Positions 14,195 through 21,495 of a stretch of DNA of 28,587 nt are shown here, piece after piece. Position 1 is the first letter of the stretch. Every line of letters starts with the position of its first letter. Location: NCBI GenBank assembly GCA_035476575.1, contig DATILL010000145.1:1-28587 (forward strand), given 5' to 3'. The DNA comes from DATILL01 sp035476575 (lineage in GTDB: Bacteria > Actinomycetota > Actinomycetes > Mycobacteriales > JACQDL01). The notes beneath the pieces were generated by a model, which was given only the letters and a program-made list of their open reading frames with translations, was not told where the DNA came from and made no database searches. The position numbers and the translations under genes were made by a program.

Positions 14195-14674
14195 TCAGTC
14201 GAGGCCGAGGTCGCGGCGCAGCTTGGCGACGTGGCCGGTGGCCTTGACGCCGTACATCGCGCGTTCGACCAGGCCCTTCTCGTCGACGACGAACGTCGAG
14301 CGGATCACGCCGATCACGGTCTTGCCATACAGCTTCTTCTCGCCGTACGCGCCGTACGCCGTCAGCACCGACCTGTCGACGTCGGCCAGCAGCGGGAAGG
14401 TGAGCCCCTCGGCGGCACGGAACTTCGCCAGCTTCTCCGGCCCGTCGGGGGACAGCCCGACCACGGCGTAGCCTGCGGCGGCCAGCGAGCTCAGGTTGTC
14501 GCGGAAGTCGCAGGCCTGGGTGGTGCAGCCCGGCGTCATCGCGGCCGGGTAGACGTAGACGATCACCCGCTGGCCAAGGAGGTCCGACAGGGACACCGGC
14601 TTCCCGTCGGCGTCGGGCAGGGTGAACGGCGGCGCCGGGTCACCGGGCGCGAGGCGGTCGGTCATGTCCGACAT
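14195..14674 (-). CDS. bcp: Thiol peroxidase, Bcp/PrxQ-type peroxiredoxin
   Basis: Reduces peroxides and alkyl hydroperoxides using thioredoxin-type donors. APPFTLPDADGKPVSLSDLLGQRVIVYVYP is the thioredoxin-fold start; peroxidatic Cys50 and resolving Cys55 lie in TPGCTTQACDFRDN, the atypical two-Cys pattern of PrxQ. Length 159 aa, normal. ATG 14674 chosen as the first Met before the conserved core (14665 is possible). Upstream in-frame sequence to about 14929 is antisense to efeO and is not part of the gene. It is divergent from efeO; the shared 76-bp gap carries an iron-regulator box, so expression may respond to iron, sensible for a peroxide-removing enzyme. Confidence 0.93.
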   Translation of the reverse strand: MSDMTDRLAPGDPAPPFTLPDADGKPVSLSDLLGQRVIVYVYPAAMTPGCTTQACDFRDNLSSLAAAGYAVVGLSPDGPEKLAKFRAAEGLTFPLLADVDRSVLTAYGAYGEKKLYGKTVIGVIRSTFVVDEKGLVERAMYGVKATGHVAKLRRDLGLD

Positions 14675-14712
14675 GTTACAACCCGGAGATTCCCCCTCCG
14701 GGAGCAACTCAC

Positions 14713-14731
14713 TAAGGTAAGCCTTGCCTAA
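14713..14731. promoter_or_regulatory. IdeR/DmdR (DtxR-family) iron box
   Basis: TAAGGTAAGCCTTGCCTAA is a 19-bp imperfect palindrome matching 14 of 19 positions of the well-known IdeR/DtxR operator TTAGGTTAGGCTAACCTAA. It lies 20 bp before the efeO start and about 40 bp before bcp, in a position to block transcription when Fe(II) is plentiful. The match is by eye; binding is not shown. Confidence 0.8.
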
Positions 14732-14750
14732 CCATCTCGGGAGGAACGCC

Positions 14751-15674
14751 ATGCGTCGTGCGCTGGCTGCGCTGAGCGCTGCCGTTGTCGGTGTCGCCGT
14801 CCTCGGCCTGACGGCCGGCTGCGGTGACGACGGCCGGAACGTCCGGGCCACTGCCAACACCCCATCCAGCGGCACCGCTGGCTCGGGCACTGGCTCGCTG
14901 GCCGAGCAGGACCTGGGCGGCCCGGCCAAGGACAGGCAGGTTCAGGCCGCCGTCGACTCCTACCGGGGCTACGTGGTCAGCGAGGTAGCCAAGCTGGTCA
15001 CCGCGACCAGGGCGTTCACCGACGCGGTCCGGGCCGGTGACGTGGCCAAGGCCAAGACGCTGTACGCACCCAGCCGGGTGTCGTGGGAGGGCATCGAGCC
15101 GATCGCCGGCCTGGTCCCCGACATCGACGGCGCCATCGACAGCCGGGTCGACAACTTCGCCGGCCCGGAGGACCCGAAGTTCACCGGCTGGCACCGGCTC
15201 GAGTACCTGCTCTGGGCGAAGAACACCACTGCCGGCGGCACGCAGTACGCCGACGCGCTCGATGCCACGATCGCCACGCTGCAGCGGGGGCTCGGCAAGG
15301 TCACGATCACCCCCAAGGCGATGGTGCTGGGCGCCGGAGACCTGGTCGAGGAGGTCTCCAAGGGCAAGATCACCGGCGAGGAGGACCGCTACAGCCACAC
15401 CGACCTGTGGGACTTCGCGGCCAACATCGCCGGGTCCGAGGCCGTCTTCCGCACGCTGACCCCGCTGCTGGAGGCCAAGAGCCGGGCGCTGTACGACGCC
15501 ATCCGGCACGACTTCGAGGCGGTGCGCACCTCGCTGGCGAAGTACGGCAGCCTCAGCACGACGTTCAGGTCCTACGCCGACCTGACCGCGCACGACAGGT
15601 CGACCATGCAGGCCCAGCTCGCCACCCTTTCCGAAGACCTGGCCAAGGTGCTCTCCGCGTTAGGGATCGCATGA
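14751..15674 (+). CDS. efeO: EfeO/EfeM-type iron-uptake lipoprotein (imelysin, peptidase M75 family)
   Basis: Extracytoplasmic iron-binding component of the Efe system. Residues 1-24 form a lipoprotein signal (MRRALAALSAAVVGVAVLGL then lipobox TAGC, Cys24), followed by a low-complexity Ser/Thr/Gly linker and the M75 domain with the GWHRLEYLLW motif (H148xxE151, metal ligand pair). It lacks an N-terminal cupredoxin domain, so it is the short EfeM-like form; 307 aa. ATG 14751 has GGGAGGAAC in front. An iron box lies just upstream. efeB begins within its stop codon (ATGA), so they are coupled. No EfeU permease gene is in the window. Confidence 0.92.
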   Translation: MRRALAALSAAVVGVAVLGLTAGCGDDGRNVRATANTPSSGTAGSGTGSLAEQDLGGPAKDRQVQAAVDSYRGYVVSEVAKLVTATRAFTDAVRAGDVAKAKTLYAPSRVSWEGIEPIAGLVPDIDGAIDSRVDNFAGPEDPKFTGWHRLEYLLWAKNTTAGGTQYADALDATIATLQRGLGKVTITPKAMVLGAGDLVEEVSKGKITGEEDRYSHTDLWDFAANIAGSEAVFRTLTPLLEAKSRALYDAIRHDFEAVRTSLAKYGSLSTTFRSYADLTAHDRSTMQAQLATLSEDLAKVLSALGIA

Positions 15675-16975
15675 GCGGGGGCCGGCAGGCCGGCGCCAAG
15701 CCGGACAGCGGCACGCCGGGCGGTAGAGTGTCCCGCCGGGCTTTCCTCGGCGGTACGGCGGCCGTCGGGGTCACCGCCGTAGGCACCGCCGCCGTTGTGA
15801 CCGGCTCGGGCGGGCCGGCCACGACCACCGTGGCGAGCAGCCAGCCGGCGTTCCGCGGTGCGCACCAGGCCGGCATCCTGGCCGCGCCCGCGAAGGCGGG
15901 CACACTCGTCGCGTTCCGCTGCGTGGACACCGACCGGGCGGCGTTGGCCGCCACGCTGCGCGGTCTCTCGGAGGAGATCGAGGGGCTGATGGACCACCGC
16001 GAGCCGGCAGAGCTGCCCGGCTCCGCCCCGCCGGCTGACAACAGCGTGCTCGCCGGGGTGGCCGACCCATGGGTCTCGGCCACGGTGAGCGTGGGCGCGT
16101 CGCTGTTCGACGACCGGTACGGGCTGTCCGGGGTCAAGCCGCGCGAGCTGGTCACGATGCCGCCGCTGGCCAACGACCGGCTCGACCCGGCCCGCACGCA
16201 CGGCGACCTGCTGCTCGTCCTGCACGCCGACTATCCGGACGTGTGCCTGCACGCGCTGCGCCGGATCATGCGGCGGACCCGGTCCGGGCTGGTGCTGCAC
16301 TGGTTGCTGGACGGGTTCAACCGGCCGGACGTCTCGCCGCGGCCGGGCCAGACCAAGACCCGCAACCTGCTCGGCTTCAAGGACGGCACCGGCAACCCCG
16401 ACGCCGGCCAGCCGGCCCTCATGGATGAGCTGGTCTGGGTCGGCCCGCACGACGTCGGCCCCCGGGCCGGCGGCGCCGGTGGCGAGCCGGCCTGGGCGGT
16501 CGGCGGCAGCTACCAGGCGGTCCGGGTGATCCGGATGTTTGTCGAGCAGTGGGACCGGGCGCCGCTGTCGGAGCAGGAGGCGATCATCGGACGGGCGAAG
16601 GGCTCCGGCGCGCCGCTGGACGGCAGGGCAGAGACCGACGCGCCGGCGTTCGCGGCCGACCCGAAGGGCGCGAAGACCCCGCTGGACGCGCACATCCGGC
16701 TGGCCAACCCGCGGGACGCGAGCATGGCCGGCAGGTTCATCCTGCGCCGCGGGTTCAGCTTCTCCCGTGGCTTCGACGGCGCCGGGCTGCTCGACCAGGG
16801 GCTGGCCTTCGTCAGCTACCAGCGGCGGCTGGCGCATTTCCTGGACACCCAGCGCCGGCTGGCTGGCGAGCCGCTGGAGGAGTACATCGAGCCGCGGGGC
16901 GGCGGGTTCTTCTACGCGCTGCCCGGCGTGCCGGCCGGCGGCGGGTGGCTCGGCCAGTCGCTGCTGGAGTCCTGA
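15671..16975 (+). CDS. efeB: EfeB, Tat-exported DyP-type heme peroxidase
   Basis: Secreted dye-decolourising-type peroxidase that works with EfeO in iron acquisition, oxidising Fe(II) or acting on heme. The Tat signal has SRRAFLGG (Arg22-Arg23) followed by a hydrophobic Ala/Gly/Val stretch. DyP landmarks are GFKDGTGN with catalytic Asp238, the proximal heme ligand His341 (DAHIRLANPRD) and the distal Arg in RFILRRGFSF (about 360). The C-terminal YALPGVP end is common in the family. 434 aa, usual size. Starts at ATG 15671 overlapping the efeO stop. It ends 25 bp before a perfect inverted repeat. Confidence 0.95.
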   Translation: MSGGRQAGAKPDSGTPGGRVSRRAFLGGTAAVGVTAVGTAAVVTGSGGPATTTVASSQPAFRGAHQAGILAAPAKAGTLVAFRCVDTDRAALAATLRGLSEEIEGLMDHREPAELPGSAPPADNSVLAGVADPWVSATVSVGASLFDDRYGLSGVKPRELVTMPPLANDRLDPARTHGDLLLVLHADYPDVCLHALRRIMRRTRSGLVLHWLLDGFNRPDVSPRPGQTKTRNLLGFKDGTGNPDAGQPALMDELVWVGPHDVGPRAGGAGGEPAWAVGGSYQAVRVIRMFVEQWDRAPLSEQEAIIGRAKGSGAPLDGRAETDAPAFAADPKGAKTPLDAHIRLANPRDASMAGRFILRRGFSFSRGFDGAGLLDQGLAFVSYQRRLAHFLDTQRRLAGEPLEEYIEPRGGGFFYALPGVPAGGGWLGQSLLES

Positions 16976-16999
16976 CCGTACCCCTCTCCGCGCTTTCCC

Positions 17000-17065
17000 A
17001 CGACGATCATCGAGTTGTTGTCGCGATTGGAGATCAACAAGCGACAACAACTCGATGATCGTCGT
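17000..17065. repeat. Perfect 25-bp inverted repeat with 16-nt loop between efeB and the biosynthetic operon
   Basis: The left arm (17000-17024, containing GATCATCGAGTTGTTG) is the exact reverse complement of the right arm (17041-17065); the loop is 17025-17040. It lies in the 129-bp convergent gap, 25 bp after the efeB stop and 40 bp before the end of the threonine-synthase-like gene, which fits a bidirectional terminator. The arms are much less G+C rich than the surroundings and no U-tract follows, so a mobile palindromic (REP-like) element is an alternative. Confidence 0.92.
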
Positions 17066-17104
17066 TGGTGAGGGGGCTGGGCGTGAGGGGCTGGGTCAGG
17101 GAGG

Positions 17105-18337
17105 TCAGGGGGCGGGGTCGGTGAGGCCGGTGGCGGTGCCCACGGCGACCACCACCTCATCCGGGCCGATCGTGCCGCCGGCCCGGGCGGCGGCGATCCC
17201 GGCCAGGCCGGCCGCCGAGGACAGCTCCAGGAACACACCCTCGGCGCCGGCCGCCCGCACCATCTCCCGCATCGCCGCGTCGTCACAGGCCACCGCGATC
17301 CCGCCGCTGGCCCGCAGGGTGTGCAGCGCGGCGTAGGTGCCGACCCGGTTGCCGATCGACACCGCCCGCGACGGCGGGTCGCCCGCGCCGGGCTCGACCG
17401 GCCGCGGGTAGCCGCACCCGCCGGCCAGCGCCCGGGTCAGCGACGGGTACCGCTCAACGGCGATCAGCCGGGGCAGCCGGTCGACCAGCCCGAGCTGCCG
17501 CAGCTCGGCGCAGCCGCGCCAGAGCCCGACCAGCCCGTCGCCCCGGGAGACCGGCACCGCGACCCAGTCCGGCATCCGCCAGCCCCACCGCTCGGCCAGC
17601 TCGTAGGCCAGCGTCTTGTACCCCTCGACGCCCCACCAGTTGCTGCCGACCGGCGGGTCGACGTAGTTCGTCAGCGGGTACCAGCCGTGCCGGGCCACCC
17701 CGTCGGCCAGCACCGCCCACCGCTGCGCCGAGGTCTCGGTCCACTCCAGCCGGGCACCGTACGACTCGATCGCCGCCCGCCAGCTCGCGCCGAGCGTCGC
17801 GCCGGCCACCACCACGCAGCCCAGCCCGGCCCGGGCCGCGTACGCTGCGGCGGCCACCCCGCCGTTGCCGCTGGACGCCACCGCCACGGTGCGGGCGCCG
17901 GCCGCGACCGCGCGCGACACCGCCACCGTGGCGAACCGGTCCTTGAACGAGCCGGTCGGGTTGCGCCGCTCGTCCTTCAGCCACAGCTCGGCCAGGCCGA
18001 GCCGGGCGGCCAGCCGGGGCAGCGCCAGCACCGGCGTGCCACCCTCGGCCAGCGTCACCGCCTCGGCCACCGGCAGCAGCTCGCGGTACCGCCACACGCC
18101 GGGCGGCCGGGCGGCCCAGGCCGCGGCGAGCAGCGCCCCGGTCTGGGCCGGCGGGTCGTAGCGCGGCACCACCGAGGCCGGGCAGCCCTCCGACAGGCAG
18201 GCTGGGCAGCCCTCCGGCCGGTCGTCCACCGGGTACGTCGCGGCGCAGCGCAGGCAGCCCAGCTCCCGCGGCGCCAGGTGCTGAGGCGTCTGGTGCCGTG
18301 GCGTCTGGTGGCGCGGGACGAGCCGGTACGGCGTCAC
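17105..18337 (-). CDS. Threonine-synthase-like PLP enzyme with N-terminal zinc-ribbon motif
   Basis: Fold-type-II PLP enzyme, 410 aa. Residues 26-55 carry CLRC...CPAC (Cys28, 31, 44, 47), a zinc-ribbon-like pair as in archaeal-type threonine synthases. LWLKDERRNPTGSFKDRFATVAVSRA holds PLP Lys132; ASSGNGGVAAAAYAARAG follows, and SNWWGVEGYKTLAYELAERW is typical for the family. The N-terminus has a repetitive RHQTPRHQTPQ stretch. Start GTG 18337 makes a GTGA overlap with the preceding gene; apparent coding upstream is antisense shadow. As last gene of the biosynthetic operon it may make or modify an amino-acid precursor, or serve as a resistant target copy, as proposed for the threonine synthase homologue of rhizocticin clusters. 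Function uncertain. Confidence 0.88.
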   Translation of the reverse strand: MTPYRLVPRHQTPRHQTPQHLAPRELGCLRCAATYPVDDRPEGCPACLSEGCPASVVPRYDPPAQTGALLAAAWAARPPGVWRYRELLPVAEAVTLAEGGTPVLALPRLAARLGLAELWLKDERRNPTGSFKDRFATVAVSRAVAAGARTVAVASSGNGGVAAAAYAARAGLGCVVVAGATLGASWRAAIESYGARLEWTETSAQRWAVLADGVARHGWYPLTNYVDPPVGSNWWGVEGYKTLAYELAERWGWRMPDWVAVPVSRGDGLVGLWRGCAELRQLGLVDRLPRLIAVERYPSLTRALAGGCGYPRPVEPGAGDPPSRAVSIGNRVGTYAALHTLRASGGIAVACDDAAMREMVRAAGAEGVFLELSSAAGLAGIAAARAGGTIGPDEVVVAVGTATGLTDPAP

Positions 18338-19395
18338 GCTGCCCGCCGGTCGTGGCCGGCACCGCTGGCCTCGCCGGCCGGATAGCCGACCGGCCGCAGC
18401 GCCGCCGCCTCGGTACGCAGCCGGGCCAGGTCCCAGCCAGCCAGGTCCAGGCCGTGCTCGGCGCACCATCGATCGTCGTAGAACTGGTCGAGATACTTCT
18501 CGCCTCGGTCGGCGAGCACGGCGACCACCGTACGGCCGGGGCCGAGCTCGCGGGCCGTGGCCAGCGCGACGGCCAGCACCAGCCCGGACGAGCCGCCGGC
18601 CAGGATGCCCTCGTGCGCGGCGAGCAGCCGGGCGGCGGCGAAGGACAGCTCGTCCGGCACGGCGTACGCCTCGTCCACGACGCTCGGGTCGAGGTTCTCC
18701 GGGGTCCACGACAGCCCCACCCCGCGGACCAGGTGCGGCGCCCAGCGCGCGCCGAAGATCGACGAGCCCACGGTGTCGGCGGCGCAGACCCGGCTGCCGG
18801 CGGGCCGCAGCACCCGCCCGATGCCGGACACCTGACCGCCGGAGCTGACCCCGGCCACGACGCAGTCCGGTGCCCCGCCGAGCGCCCGCAGGATCTCCGG
18901 CCCGGTGGTCTCGGCGTGTGCCCGCGGGTTGGCCGGGTTGCCGTACTGGTAGGTGAGGACGGCGGTGGGCAGGCTGCGGGCCAGCTCCCGGGCCCTGGCC
19001 AGCCGGACCGTCTGGTACCCGCCGGCGGCGTCCGGCTCGGTGACCAGCTCGGTCCGGGCGCCGTACGCCCGCAGCATCGCCCGGTTGACCGGGGTGGTAC
19101 GCGGGTCGATCACGGCGATCATCTGGTAGCCGAGCGCGGCGGCGACCATCGCCAACGCCACTGCCATGTTGCCCGAGCTGGACTCGACGAGGACGCCACC
19201 GGGCCGCAGCCGGCCGTCCGCCTCGGCCTGCCGGACCATGCCCAGCGCGGCCCGCACCTTGACGCTGCCGGTGGGGTTGCGGCCCTCCAGCTTGGCGTAG
19301 ACGGTGGCGGAGCCGGGCGCCGGCACGGTGCGCAGCCGGACCAGCGGCGTACCGCCGATGGCGTGCAGGATCGACTCACACCGCACGGTGCTCAC
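18334..19395 (-). CDS. SbnA-like PLP synthase, second copy (O-phosphoserine-using type)
   Basis: Cysteine-synthase superfamily, 353 aa. CESILHAIGGTPLVRL, EGRNPTGSVKVRAAL (PLP Lys46), ESSSGNMAVALAM, EPDAAGGY, SSGGQVSG and VGSSIFG align with SbnA, which joins O-phosphoserine and L-glutamate into N-(2-amino-2-carboxyethyl)-glutamate in staphyloferrin B synthesis. Residue 47 after the PLP lysine is Val where the family normally has Asp (SxKDR), an odd change. Start GTG 19395 overlaps the racemase stop by 20 bp; GTG 19386 is possible and has GGATGGGG upstream. The end overlaps the threonine-synthase-like gene by 4 bp. Probably forms a C-N bond to a serine-derived unit; substrate unknown. Confidence 0.87.
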   Translation of the reverse strand: MSTVRCESILHAIGGTPLVRLRTVPAPGSATVYAKLEGRNPTGSVKVRAALGMVRQAEADGRLRPGGVLVESSSGNMAVALAMVAAALGYQMIAVIDPRTTPVNRAMLRAYGARTELVTEPDAAGGYQTVRLARARELARSLPTAVLTYQYGNPANPRAHAETTGPEILRALGGAPDCVVAGVSSGGQVSGIGRVLRPAGSRVCAADTVGSSIFGARWAPHLVRGVGLSWTPENLDPSVVDEAYAVPDELSFAAARLLAAHEGILAGGSSGLVLAVALATARELGPGRTVVAVLADRGEKYLDQFYDDRWCAEHGLDLAGWDLARLRTEAAALRPVGYPAGEASGAGHDRRAA

Positions 19396-20176
19396 CCCAT
19401 CCGGCGCTGGCGCCGTCCCGCCAGTTGTCGCTTCGCGACAGGTGCGGCGCCGACTGGGCTAGCCGGACGGTCTCGGCCGCGGCGATCTCGGTCGGGTCGA
19501 CGTACCGCACGTCCAGGCCGGCCCGGTCCAGCGCGGCCTGGTCGAGCACCAGCGGGATCTCGGTGCAGCCGGCGATGATTGCCTGGCAGCCCCGGGCGGC
19601 CAGCCGGGCGGCCGAGCCGGCCAGCCAGTGCGCCGGCCGGGTGAGCTCGCCGGCCTTGACGCCGTCCGGCTCCATGATCGCCCGCATCACCTGGCGCTGC
19701 TCGGCCCGGGTGGGTACGGCGACGTGCAGCCCGGCCGCCCGCAGCGCCTCCTGGTACAGCCCCGCCCGCACGCACGACGTGGTGGCCAGCACGCCCACCC
19801 GGCTGATCTCCGGGTGCTCGGCGCGCAGCCAGCCGGCGGTGGCCCGCATCAGGTGCACCACCGGCACCGGCACCGCCTCGGCCACCACCGGGTAGAACGC
19901 GTGCGCCGTGTTGCACGCCATCACCAGCACGTCGGCGCCCTGCCCGGCGAGCATCCGGGCCGAGCGGACCAGCGGCCGGACCGGGGACGGCCCGAGACCG
20001 GCCAGGTACTTGGTGGGGGAGGGGATGTCCGGGTCGCAGTCCACCACGATGCGCAGGTGGTCCTCGTCCCGGCCGGCACTGGTGGCCAGGATCAGCTTCT
20101 CCAGCATGTCGGCGGTGGCCGCCGGCCCCAGCCCGCCGACCACCCCGATGCAGCCGCGGCCAGCCATCTGTGCCAC
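19376..20176 (-). CDS. Aspartate/glutamate-type racemase
   Basis: Cofactor-independent racemase of the Asp/Glu family, 266 aa. IGVVGGLGPAATADMLEKLI is the N-terminal phosphate-free binding loop typical of broad-specificity members; the two catalytic cysteines are Cys88 (MACNTAHAF) and Cys204 (AGCTEIPL). PSPTKYLAGLGPSPV near residues 53-67 is also typical. It differs from the peptidoglycan MurI at 7.6-8.4 kb, so it is not simply a second glutamate racemase. GTG 20176 is preferred over ATG 20167 because GGGGAGG lies 5 bp before it; the gap to the preceding gene is 2 bp. Likely supplies a D-amino acid to the pathway product; substrate not determined. Confidence 0.9.
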   Translation of the reverse strand: MAQMAGRGCIGVVGGLGPAATADMLEKLILATSAGRDEDHLRIVVDCDPDIPSPTKYLAGLGPSPVRPLVRSARMLAGQGADVLVMACNTAHAFYPVVAEAVPVPVVHLMRATAGWLRAEHPEISRVGVLATTSCVRAGLYQEALRAAGLHVAVPTRAEQRQVMRAIMEPDGVKAGELTRPAHWLAGSAARLAARGCQAIIAGCTEIPLVLDQAALDRAGLDVRYVDPTEIAAAETVRLAQSAPHLSRSDNWRDGASAGWGEHRAV

Positions 20177-20178
20177 GT

Positions 20179-21495
20179 TTACCTCCCCGTCCTGGTGCCG
20201 TCCACCGTTGAGAGGGTGCGGACCTGCGTGGTCGCGACATCCCCCTGCCGGACGTCGGCGATGTCTCCTTGCCGGACGTCGGCGGTGTCTCCTTGCCGGG
20301 CGCCGGTGGTGCTGACCTGGATGGCCGCTCGCGCGGTGTCGGCGGCCGCGGCGGCCTCGTCCGCGGTACGGCCGACCGCGATCACGTACCCGCATCGGGA
20401 GTGGTTCCCGGTCGGTTCCGGAGCCAGGTCGCCCGGCTCGACCGTGATGTCCACCTCGACCACACCGGGCATCTGCTCGGCCAGGCCAACGCCGTGCACC
20501 CCGACCACCCGGCCCGGCACCGGGGTGAGAAACCGGATCGCGGCGGCACCCCGCGGCTCGCCGGGCAGCTCCACCTCGGCGCCGGCCAGCAGCCCGAAGA
20601 ACATGTCGTAGATGTCGATCCCGTAGGCCAGCCGGAGCAGGTCGCGGATGTGGTCGCCGCCCGGCCGGGTGTGCGTCTCGATCACCCGCGGCCCGGCCGG
20701 GGTGCAGCGCAGCTCGGTGTGGCAGAGCGCGGTCCGTACGCCCAGCAGGTCCAGCAGGTCGACGGTGGTCCGCCGGACGGCGGCCAAGGTGACCGGGTCG
20801 AGCCGGGACGGTATGGTGTGGCCGGTCTCGTTCAGGTACGGCGCGTTGCTCTCCTTGTCAGTGACGGCGAGCACGTGGTGGCGCCCATCGTAGGACAGGG
20901 TCTCGACGCTGACCTCCGGCCCGGGGTGGTACTCCTCCACCATCAGCGCTCGGCCCGGCACCGCCGCGGCCACCGCGGCGAAGGCCTCCGGGGCGGCCCG
21001 CGGCGACCCGACCAGCCGGACGCCGTCCTTGCCCACGCCGTCCACCACCTTCAGCACCACCGGCCAGCCCGCCTCGGCGCCGAACGTCACCAGCTCGGTC
21101 GGGCTGGCGCAGCGGGCGTACCGGGTGTGTGGCAGCCCGCTGGTGCGCAGGGTCTCGCGCATGGCCAGCTTGTCCCGGGCCAGCCGGGTGGCCCGCGGGT
21201 CCGGCCCCGGCACACCCAGCGCCGCGGCGGCCACGGCGGCCGGCACCTGACCCAGCTCGGCCAGGGAGGCAAGCCGCTCGAACGGCCGCCAGGCATGCAC
21301 CGCGCGCAGCAGCGCGGTCAGCTCGGCCGGGTCGGTGTAGTCGCAGACCACCGTGTGCTCGGCGAGCTGGATGGCGGCGGTCTTCAACGGCGTCCTGGCC
21401 GCGATGAGGACGACGTCGAAGCCATGCTGCTGGGCCGCCCGGACCACCCGCTCGCCGGACCCGACGAGGCAGACCGTACGGCGCCCGGCGGTCAT
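20179..21495 (-). CDS. ATP-grasp carboxylate-amine ligase no. 1
   Basis: 438 aa. An N-terminal Rossmann-like domain (TVCLVGSGERVVRAAQQHGFDVVLI), then the ATP-grasp domain: WPVVLKVVDGVGKDGVRLV (Lys149), MVEEYHPGPEVSVETLSYDG (Glu187-188) and HTELRCTPAGPRVIETHTRPGGDHI. In the last motif the usual ExN metal ligands are E273-T-H275, a His in place of Asn. A C-terminal domain follows (GYVIAVGRTADEAAAAADTARA), then a tail with 8-residue repeats built on ADVRQGD. Family members activate a carboxylate as acyl phosphate and form an amide bond (BacD, DdaF and similar dipeptide makers). It overlaps the upstream SbnI-like gene as ATGA. Substrates unknown. Confidence 0.9.
   Translation of the reverse strand: MTAGRRTVCLVGSGERVVRAAQQHGFDVVLIAARTPLKTAAIQLAEHTVVCDYTDPAELTALLRAVHAWRPFERLASLAELGQVPAAVAAAALGVPGPDPRATRLARDKLAMRETLRTSGLPHTRYARCASPTELVTFGAEAGWPVVLKVVDGVGKDGVRLVGSPRAAPEAFAAVAAAVPGRALMVEEYHPGPEVSVETLSYDGRHHVLAVTDKESNAPYLNETGHTIPSRLDPVTLAAVRRTTVDLLDLLGVRTALCHTELRCTPAGPRVIETHTRPGGDHIRDLLRLAYGIDIYDMFFGLLAGAEVELPGEPRGAAAIRFLTPVPGRVVGVHGVGLAEQMPGVVEVDITVEPGDLAPEPTGNHSRCGYVIAVGRTADEAAAAADTARAAIQVSTTGARQGDTADVRQGDIADVRQGDVATTQVRTLSTVDGTRTGR
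20236..20307. repeat. Three 24-bp tandem units in the 3' end of ATP-grasp gene no. 1
   Basis: Units at 20236-20259, 20260-20283 and 20284-20307 share the word CTTGCCGGACGTCGGC or close variants and encode the C-terminal peptide repeats around ADVRQGD. They keep the reading frame, so length changes would alter the protein tail by 8 residues per unit. Probably a recent slippage expansion. Confidence 0.85.

Noticed and set aside
18338..18709. N-terminal extension of the threonine-synthase-like protein
   Set aside because: The in-frame upstream sequence is Arg/Pro/Gly-rich and antisense-frame shadow of the SbnA-like gene. The GTG at 18337 with GTGA overlap explains the start.
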